The notes under the pieces: generated by a model
Database searches by the model: none
What the model saw: only the letters and a program-made list of their open reading frames with translations
Told to the model about the DNA's origin: nothing
Shown here: positions 7,846 through 12,481 of the stretch, one piece after another
How the letters are laid out: each line of letters opens with the position of its first letter
How positions within the stretch are numbered: position 1 is the first letter of the stretch
NCBI GenBank assembly: GCA_002367635.1
Contig: DFDI01000069.1
Location: forward strand, 36,983 to 49,463
Source of the DNA: Betaproteobacteria bacterium UBA3031
GTDB taxonomy: Bacteria; Pseudomonadota; Gammaproteobacteria; Burkholderiales; Eutrophovitaceae
Length of the DNA: 12,481 nucleotides
Direction: 5' to 3'
Program-made: the position numbers and the translations under genes

Positions 7846-7906
7846 TTAGACTTAGAGATTTAGAGATAAATAACAAGAATACGCACAAGCGTTTTATAAG
7901 GAGGGG
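7846..7906 (+). promoter_or_regulatory. Leader of the molybdenum hydroxylase operon with tandem repeat, small inverted repeat and consensus ribosome binding site
   Basis: The octamer TTAGAGAT is repeated in tandem (7852-7859, 7860-7867), preceded by a partial copy TTAGA (7846-7850). A small inverted repeat ACGC-acaa-GCGT lies at 7881-7892. It is followed by AAGGAGG (7898-7904), a full consensus ribosome binding site 10 nt before the ATG at 7915. I find no convincing pair of promoter hexamers; TTGGCT at 7841 with GATAAA at 7865 is the best and is poor. Confidence 0.45.
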
Positions 7907-7914
7907 CTAACTAT

Positions 7915-8769
7915 ATGGAATATGTCACACCGAAATCTGCTTCGGAAGCAAGTCAAGCCCTGTCGCAAGAGGGCGCATTCGCATTAGCTGGCGGAACTGA
8001 TTTGCTGGTCAAATTAAAAACTCGCTTCGTGTCTCCAAGCGTTATCGTTGACATTAAACATATCCCTAACATAATGACCATTAAACAGTCTGCTGAAGGT
8101 TGGTGGATCGGAGCCGCAACACCTTGCGCCGAAATTGTCGAGCACGATTCTCTCAGTAAAGATTGGCCAGGGGTAGTGGAAGCATTATCGCTAATCGGCT
8201 CTACTCAAATTCAGGGCCGTGCAACCTTAGGTGGCAATTTATGCAATGCATCTCCAGCAGCAGACAGCATACCAGCACTGATTGCGGCAGGAGCGACTTG
8301 TGTAATCTCCGGACAAGTAAAAGAGCGCGAAGAACCAGTAGAAAAAATTGTGACTGCACCAGGAGTGACTACGCTTGGCAAGGGGGAATTTATCATTGGA
8401 TTTAAACTGCCAATACCTAAAAACCGTTCGGGTGATGCGTACTTACGCTTAATTCCACGCAGCGAAATGGATATCGCAGTGGTTGGCGCTGGCGTATCCT
8501 TAAGCTTGAGCGAAGACGGAAAAATTGAAGCCATTCGAGTAGCTTTGGGTGCTATAGCTCCCACACAGGTACTTCTCAGCGGCTTAGAGGATATTTTTAT
8601 TGGTAAAGAGCCGAACGACGATGCAATACAAAAATTAGTCTCTCTTGCAGAAAAAGCATGCAAACCAATCAAAGATAAACGAGGCACTATTGAATATCGA
8701 ACCAAGATTGCGGGCGTTCTTGCTAAACGAGCATTTGGCATCGCTCTTAAACGCGCAAACAATTACTAA
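7915..8769 (+). CDS. Molybdenum hydroxylase FAD-binding subunit (CoxM/HcrB/XdhB-like)
   Basis: This is the medium subunit of a xanthine-oxidase-family molybdenum hydroxylase. It carries FAD and passes electrons from the iron-sulfur subunit to the final acceptor. The 284-residue length is typical. The two FAD diphosphate motifs are AGGTDLL (25-31) and TLGGNLCNASPAADS (104-118). A C-terminal CO-dehydrogenase-flavoprotein domain follows, with PRSEMDIAVVGAGVSL (around 182-197) near its start. There is no cysteine-rich insertion like the extra [4Fe-4S] loop of 4-hydroxybenzoyl-CoA reductase, which argues against that enzyme. The ATG at 7915 has a full-consensus AAGGAGG upstream. It is the first of three subunit genes in the order FAD, FeS, Mo, with a 26-nt gap to the next. 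Substrate and electron acceptor are unknown, so no gene symbol is given. Confidence 0.92.
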   Translation: MEYVTPKSASEASQALSQEGAFALAGGTDLLVKLKTRFVSPSVIVDIKHIPNIMTIKQSAEGWWIGAATPCAEIVEHDSLSKDWPGVVEALSLIGSTQIQGRATLGGNLCNASPAADSIPALIAAGATCVISGQVKEREEPVEKIVTAPGVTTLGKGEFIIGFKLPIPKNRSGDAYLRLIPRSEMDIAVVGAGVSLSLSEDGKIEAIRVALGAIAPTQVLLSGLEDIFIGKEPNDDAIQKLVSLAEKACKPIKDKRGTIEYRTKIAGVLAKRAFGIALKRANNY

Positions 8770-8795
8770 TCAACATACAAACTGGCGAGTAAAAA

Positions 8796-9272
8796 ATGTC
8801 AAAAACACAAGTTGCAACATGCATTAACGGGGATACCCACGAGTTTCTATGCGAGACGCACCAAACGCTCTTAGATGTTTTAAGACATGAACTCGACCTC
8901 ACCGGAAGCAAAGAAGGATGCGCCACTGGAGATTGCGGCGCCTGCAGCGTGATGCTTGATGATCGACTGGTTTGCGCCTGCCTCGTCCTTGGGGTTGAGG
9001 TCGACGGTAAAGAAATTGAAACCATCGAGGGGATGTCATCCGGTTCCGGGCTGCATGCCATACAGCAAAAATTTATTGATCTTGCAGCGCTGCAGTGTGG
9101 CATATGTACCCCTGGGGTCTTGGTCGCAACAAAAGCACTGCTGACCAAGAATAAGAATCCAAGTGAAAAAGAGGTGCGCTTTTGGTTAGCGGGTAACTTA
9201 TGTCGTTGTACGGGCTACGATAAGATTGTACGGGCCGTCCTCGAAGTTGCTGCTGACATGAGAAACGCTTAA
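8796..9272 (+). CDS. Molybdenum hydroxylase 2x[2Fe-2S] subunit (CoxS-like)
   Basis: This small iron-sulfur subunit carries electrons from the molybdenum centre to FAD. The 158-residue protein has both expected clusters. The plant-ferredoxin-type cluster is bound by Cys42, Cys47 and Cys50 in GCATGDCGAC and by Cys62. The second cluster is bound by Cys101 and Cys104 in QCGICTPG and by Cys136 and Cys138 in LCRCTGY. Gln100, just before the CGIC motif, is the residue that usually contacts the molybdopterin cofactor. No cluster ligand is missing. The ATG at 8796 follows the FAD-subunit stop by 26 nt, with only a weak purine-rich site (GGCGAG) upstream. The next gene begins 32 nt after its stop. There is no Tat signal, in line with assembly of the complex in the cytoplasm. 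Confidence 0.95.
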   Translation: MSKTQVATCINGDTHEFLCETHQTLLDVLRHELDLTGSKEGCATGDCGACSVMLDDRLVCACLVLGVEVDGKEIETIEGMSSGSGLHAIQQKFIDLAALQCGICTPGVLVATKALLTKNKNPSEKEVRFWLAGNLCRCTGYDKIVRAVLEVAADMRNA

Positions 9273-9304
9273 AGACATTAGACTTTGGAAAAGAGGAAAT
9301 CAAC

Positions 9305-11578
9305 ATGAATGACATGACTCAAAGCAATCTAGAACGAGCGCTCAAAATTGTTGGCACGCGACCTGCCAGACCAGACGGCGTAGATAAGGTAACTGGGCGG
9401 GCTCTATTTGGATCGGACAAATCACTTCCAAACATGCTGGTCGGACGCGTTCTCAGAAGTCCTTACGCACATGCAAAAATCCTCTCTATTGATACGAGCA
9501 AAGCTGAGGCATTAAATGGCGTGAAGGCCGTCATTACATGCGCAGATTTTGAGGATTTTCCTTCGGAATTTGTCCCCAATGGTGAAATGGTCGTTAACTT
9601 AAAAGATATCACCCGAAATATCATGGCTCGGGAAAAAGCACTGTACGTTGGGCACACGGTTGCTGCAGTTGCGGCAACTAGCGACGATATCGCTGAAAAA
9701 GCACTTGGCTTAATTGACATCAAATATGAAGTGCTTCCGCACGTCTTAGACGTTGAGGACGCGGAAAAGCCAGACGCCCCACTGTTGCACGAAGATATGT
9801 TAACCATTGGCGTCGATCCTGCTCCTAAAAAAGCATCCAACGTGGCAAAACGTGTCGAATTTGGCTTCGGAGACGTTGAAAAAGGTTTTGCAGAAGCGGA
9901 TCTTATCGTCGAAAGAGAATTCACAACTCAACAAGTCCACCAGGGTTACATCGAACCACATGCCTGCTTAGCAAGCGTGTCCGAAGACGGCCAAGCTGAT
10001 CTTTGGTGCACAACTCAAGGAGCTTTTGTCGTAAGAAACTTCTGCTCAAAACTTCTGGGTCTCAGCGCGGCGCAGATACGAGTGACTGCTTCCGAAATTG
10101 GTGGGGGATTTGGAGGAAAAACTGTCGTTTATCTCGAACCTTTAGCACTCGCACTCTCGAGAAAATCCTCTCGCCCCGTCAAAATGGTTATGAGTAGAGC
10201 TGAAGTGTTTACTTCGAGTGGCCCAACTTCTGGGGCAAAAATATGGGTTAAAATCGGTGTGAAAAATGACGGTCGAATCACTGCCGGCGACTGTATTCTT
10301 AAATATCAAGCCGGAGCATTTCAAGGCGCGCCTGTGGGGCCCGGAGCGATGTGCGCCTTCGCACCCTATGATTTAGAAAATGTTCGGGCTGTTGGATACG
10401 ATATTGTTGTAAATCGCCCAAAAGTTGCCGCATACCGAGCTCCAGGAGGACCTATTTCAGAATATGGTGTGGAAAGTGTGCTCGATGAAATCGCACTCAT
10501 ACTCAAAATAGATCCCATTGAAATTCGTCTCAAAAATGCCGCGAAAGAAGGCACTATTGCTCCTTACGGGCCTAAACTTGGACCAATAGGCATGATCGAA
10601 ACCCTTGAGGCAGCCAAAGCTCACCCTCACTATTCAGCGCCACTCGGACCAAACCAAGGTCGAGGAGTCGCTTCAGGATTTTGGTTCAACATTGGCGGTG
10701 AAACCAGTTCATCGATTACGATTAACGAGGATGGAACCGTTGGCCTTACACTTGGGACAACAGATATTGGAGGTTCGCGGGCATCTATGGCGATGATGGC
10801 AGCTGAAGAACTTGGTGTTCCGATGGAACTAATCAAACCAGTAATTGGTGACACGAACTCTCTAGGCTTTAACTTCCTTACTGGTGGGAGCAGAGCCACC
10901 TTCTCTACCGGCATGACCGTTGTTCGTTCGACGAGAGAAGCTATCGAGGAACTTAGAAAGCGCGCCGCTTTGCTCTGGGAGGCTGATCTCGATCAAGTTG
11001 AATGGGTGGATGGTCATGCACGCTTAATCGCTGGAGACGAACCCAAAACGATGAGTCTTGCACAAATCGCGAAGCAAGCAGGCAAAACAGGTGGCCCCAT
11101 CATGGCCAACTGTTCTATGAACGTAACAGGCGCAGGACCAAGCCTTGGAACACATATCGTGGACGTTGAGGTAGACACTGAGACAGGAAAAGTTTCTATC
11201 GTTCGCTACACCGCAATCCAAGATGCTGGCAAAGCGATCCACCCCGCTTACGTTGAAGGGCAAATGCAAGGTGGTGCCGTCCAGGGAATTGGTTGGGCGC
11301 TTAACGAGGAATACATATACAACGACAAGGGTCAATTGGAAAACGCCGGGTTCTTGGACTATCGTATTCCCGTGTGCTCGGATGTCCCAATGATCGATAC
11401 GGTCATTGTTGAAGTGCCAAATCCGAATCATCCCTATGGCGTTCGAGGTGTTGGGGAGACACCAATAATCCCTCCGCTAGCAGCCATCTCCAATGCGGTG
11501 TCAAGGGCGACAAATATACGATTTAACGAACTACCGCTCTCTCCACCTAAAGTTCTAGCTAGAATAATGCATGGATAG
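9305..11578 (+). CDS. Molybdenum hydroxylase molybdopterin-binding large subunit, substrate unknown (CoxL/XdhA-like)
   Basis: This is the catalytic subunit, binding the molybdopterin cofactor and hydroxylating a substrate with water as oxygen source. At 757 residues it is of usual length. Visible motifs are GRALFGSD (31-38), Gln238 in TTQGAF, GGGFGGK (266-272), the active-site loop AYRAPGGP (376-383), GTTDIGGSRASMAMMAAEEL (484-503), TGGSRATFSTG (526-536) and GVRGVGE (712-718), whose Glu718 is the expected catalytic base. The loop is neither the AYRCSFR of form I CO dehydrogenase nor the AYRGAGR of form II, so CO oxidation is not supported. The loop also lacks the residues expected of a typical xanthine dehydrogenase. 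The ATG at 9305 is preceded by AGAGGAAA about 8 nt upstream. It is followed 13 nt later by a MoaD-like gene. Candidate substrates are N-heterocycles, aldehydes or aromatic thioesters; the sequence does not decide. Confidence 0.93.
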   Translation: MNDMTQSNLERALKIVGTRPARPDGVDKVTGRALFGSDKSLPNMLVGRVLRSPYAHAKILSIDTSKAEALNGVKAVITCADFEDFPSEFVPNGEMVVNLKDITRNIMAREKALYVGHTVAAVAATSDDIAEKALGLIDIKYEVLPHVLDVEDAEKPDAPLLHEDMLTIGVDPAPKKASNVAKRVEFGFGDVEKGFAEADLIVEREFTTQQVHQGYIEPHACLASVSEDGQADLWCTTQGAFVVRNFCSKLLGLSAAQIRVTASEIGGGFGGKTVVYLEPLALALSRKSSRPVKMVMSRAEVFTSSGPTSGAKIWVKIGVKNDGRITAGDCILKYQAGAFQGAPVGPGAMCAFAPYDLENVRAVGYDIVVNRPKVAAYRAPGGPISEYGVESVLDEIALILKIDPIEIRLKNAAKEGTIAPYGPKLGPIGMIETLEAAKAHPHYSAPLGPNQGRGVASGFWFNIGGETSSSITINEDGTVGLTLGTTDIGGSRASMAMMAAEELGVPMELIKPVIGDTNSLGFNFLTGGSRATFSTGMTVVRSTREAIEELRKRAALLWEADLDQVEWVDGHARLIAGDEPKTMSLAQIAKQAGKTGGPIMANCSMNVTGAGPSLGTHIVDVEVDTETGKVSIVRYTAIQDAGKAIHPAYVEGQMQGGAVQGIGWALNEEYIYNDKGQLENAGFLDYRIPVCSDVPMIDTVIVEVPNPNHPYGVRGVGETPIIPPLAAISNAVSRATNIRFNELPLSPPKVLARIMHG

Positions 11579-11591
11579 GTATTAAAAAAAA

Positions 11592-11840
11592 TTGGCACAA
11601 CTAATCCTCACCGGCTCTCTAAAAAACCTAACTAAGGGTATTGGTGAATTTAATATTCGGGCCAAAAACGTCCATCAATTGGTAGGGGAGTTGAAGCAAA
11701 TTTGCCCTGTTCTTGCACCACTGATTGAATCTGAAGGTTTCGCCGTCGCGATTGATGGCGAAATCTATCAAGATATCCTGTTTGCCCCTATCGGAGAGAA
11801 CAGTGAGGTTCACCTCATTCCGCCCATTGGTGGAGGCTAA
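11592..11840 (+). CDS. MoaD/ThiS-like ubiquitin-fold sulfur-carrier protein, TTG start
   Basis: This 82-residue protein has the length, the closing pattern (AVAIDGEIYQD, then SEVHLIPPIGGG) and the C-terminal Gly-Gly of MoaD/ThiS sulfur carriers. In those proteins the terminal glycine is adenylated by a MoeB/ThiF-type enzyme and converted to a thiocarboxylate. Its position 13 nt after a molybdopterin enzyme subunit suggests a role in cofactor synthesis or sulfuration for that enzyme, by inference only. The start codon is TTG at 11592. An in-frame TAA at 11583-11585 lies just upstream, only two Lys codons lie between, and no ATG occurs in the first part of the frame, so TTG is close to forced. 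The ribosome binding site is poor (AGG about 12 nt upstream), and a run of eight A directly precedes the start. No MoaE, MoeB or other cofactor gene is visible in the window. Phage tail TAPI proteins share this fold, but the context argues against that. Confidence 0.82.
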   Translation: MAQLILTGSLKNLTKGIGEFNIRAKNVHQLVGELKQICPVLAPLIESEGFAVAIDGEIYQDILFAPIGENSEVHLIPPIGGG

Positions 11841-11861
11841 TTCAGATACATTTAACTCCGA

Positions 11862-11875
11862 GCGCTTGTAAGCGC
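11862..11875. repeat. Perfect 14-bp inverted repeat in the convergent gap
   Basis: GCGCTT-gt-AAGCGC lies 21 nt past the stop of the MoaD-like gene. It can form a five-pair stem with a four-base loop in RNA. No U-run follows on either strand, so it is either a weak terminator or a protein site. The rest of the gap (11876-12024) shows nothing I can name. One possible imperfect hairpin ends in GGGTTTTT on the minus strand near 11975-11982 and could terminate the dehydrogenase gene. Confidence 0.35.
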
Positions 11876-12024
11876 ACGTCAAACACAATCTTAAAAACGA
11901 GCCCAGGCACGTCAAAAATCCACCAACCAGCACGATAGAGATATCCACCCAAGGGATCTTTTAATCCGACCGAAAAACCCAAGGCTCGCTATGGCCCACT
12001 CTTATCGGGAGACGATAGCTGGGC

Positions 12025-12481
12025 TTAACGAATGCTCCGGCCACCATCAACCGGAATTGCTAATCCTGTCATAAACGAAGCATCCTCACTCGCGAGAAAA
12101 GCAATCGTAGCGGCAACTTCTTCAGGCCGAGCAATACGACCAATCGGATGTTTCTCAATCATCAGTTTTTCGACTAACGCAGGGTCAGGGGCCTCGGCCA
12201 TCATGCCTCTTGCCATTTCGGTATCGATAGTCGCTGGGCAAATGCAATTAACACGGATGTTGTCTTGAGCATGATCTAAGGCTAATGACATAGTCATCGA
12301 AATAATGGCGCCTTTAGTCGCAGCATAGGCTACCAATCGACGATTCCCACGGATACCATTTATTGATGCGAGGTTCACAATGGCGCCACCACCTCTACTT
12401 CTCATGAGAGGAATCGACTTTTGACAACCTAGAAAACTACCCCTTAAATTTACAGCCATGACTTCATCCCAAAGTTCTGGG
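12025..12481 (-). CDS. Short-chain dehydrogenase/reductase (SDR), partial (N-terminus beyond right edge)
   Basis: This is an NAD(P)-dependent oxidoreductase of the classical SDR family. The last 151 residues are visible. The frame stays open through the window edge, reading PELWDEVMAVNLRGSFLG, so the Met at 12459 is internal and not the start. The active-site elements are complete: Asn in MAVNLRGS, Ser in NLASINGIRG, and Tyr/Lys in YAATKGA, with Tyr 13 residues after the Ser. IRVNCICPATIDTEMA follows, and the C-terminus PEEVAATIAFLASEDASFMT...IPVDGG is typical of FabG-like SDRs. The nucleotide-binding TGxxxGxG motif lies outside the window. The gene is convergent with the molybdenum hydroxylase unit, separated by 184 bp. 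It might take part in the same catabolic route, but convergence gives no evidence of co-regulation. The substrate cannot be assigned. Confidence 0.93.
   Translation of the reverse strand, partial: PELWDEVMAVNLRGSFLGCQKSIPLMRSRGGGAIVNLASINGIRGNRRLVAYAATKGAIISMTMSLALDHAQDNIRVNCICPATIDTEMARGMMAEAPDPALVEKLMIEKHPIGRIARPEEVAATIAFLASEDASFMTGLAIPVDGGRSIR

Noticed and set aside
8211..8762. Minus-strand open frame of 183 residues opposite the FAD subunit, and similar long antisense frames over the large subunit
   Set aside because: They are shadows of strongly supported plus-strand genes, with Ser/Arg-rich low-complexity translations and no family features.
7915..11578. Assignment as aerobic CO dehydrogenase coxMSL
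   Set aside because: The subunit order fits, but the active-site loop AYRAPGGP lacks both the form I and the form II signature, and no coxD/E/F/G genes are seen.
11592..11840. Phage tail assembly TAPI-like protein
   Set aside because: It shares the ubiquitin fold with MoaD, but no phage gene is nearby and the gene sits directly behind a molybdopterin enzyme.
11628..11948. Minus-strand open frame of 106 residues with a hydrophobic N-terminus opposite the MoaD-like gene
   Set aside because: It lies mostly antisense to the well-supported MoaD-like gene, has no recognisable family and no good ribosome binding site. The hydrophobic stretch comes from the non-coding gap.

Overview
The window looks like a chromosomal segment of a Gram-negative proteobacterium. 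It is most likely a betaproteobacterium of Burkholderiales type with moderate GC content. This placement is inference from the general look of LivK, the small cytochrome c and RecG, and from ubiquinone synthesis through UbiA; no database was searched. Most of the window is ordinary housekeeping and transport. I see no mobile elements, CRISPR arrays, tRNA or rRNA genes.

Layout. (1) 1-1806, minus strand: a branched-chain amino acid ABC importer, with a substrate-binding lipoprotein (livK-like) followed by the permease livH, which runs off the left edge. A good promoter lies just upstream of livK. (2) 1842-2206, minus: a small single-haem cytochrome c with a signal peptide and its own strong intrinsic terminator. 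(3) 2354-5728, minus: a compact ridA-recG-ubiA cluster covering enamine/imine detoxification, replication-fork and recombination helicase, and ubiquinone prenyltransferase. (4) 5878-7764, plus, divergent from ridA: the potassium transporter kup. (5) 7915-11840, plus: a four-gene accessory unit encoding a molybdenum hydroxylase (FAD subunit, 2x[2Fe-2S] subunit, molybdopterin subunit) followed by a MoaD/ThiS-like ubiquitin-fold sulfur-carrier protein that starts at TTG. (6) 12025-12481, minus and convergent: the C-terminal part of a short-chain dehydrogenase/reductase that runs off the right edge.

The part most worth a second look is unit 5. Its subunit order (FAD, FeS, Mo) is that of coxMSL. 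Its active-site loop, however, reads AYRAPGGP rather than the form I (AYRCSFR) or form II (AYRGAGR) signature of CO dehydrogenases, so the substrate is unknown. A dedicated-looking sulfur carrier is embedded in the same transcription unit, and no XdhC/CoxF-type maturation gene is visible here. Smaller points are three TTAAC repeats with 10-bp phasing over the livK promoter and a livK product that looks like a lipoprotein with Ser at position +2.
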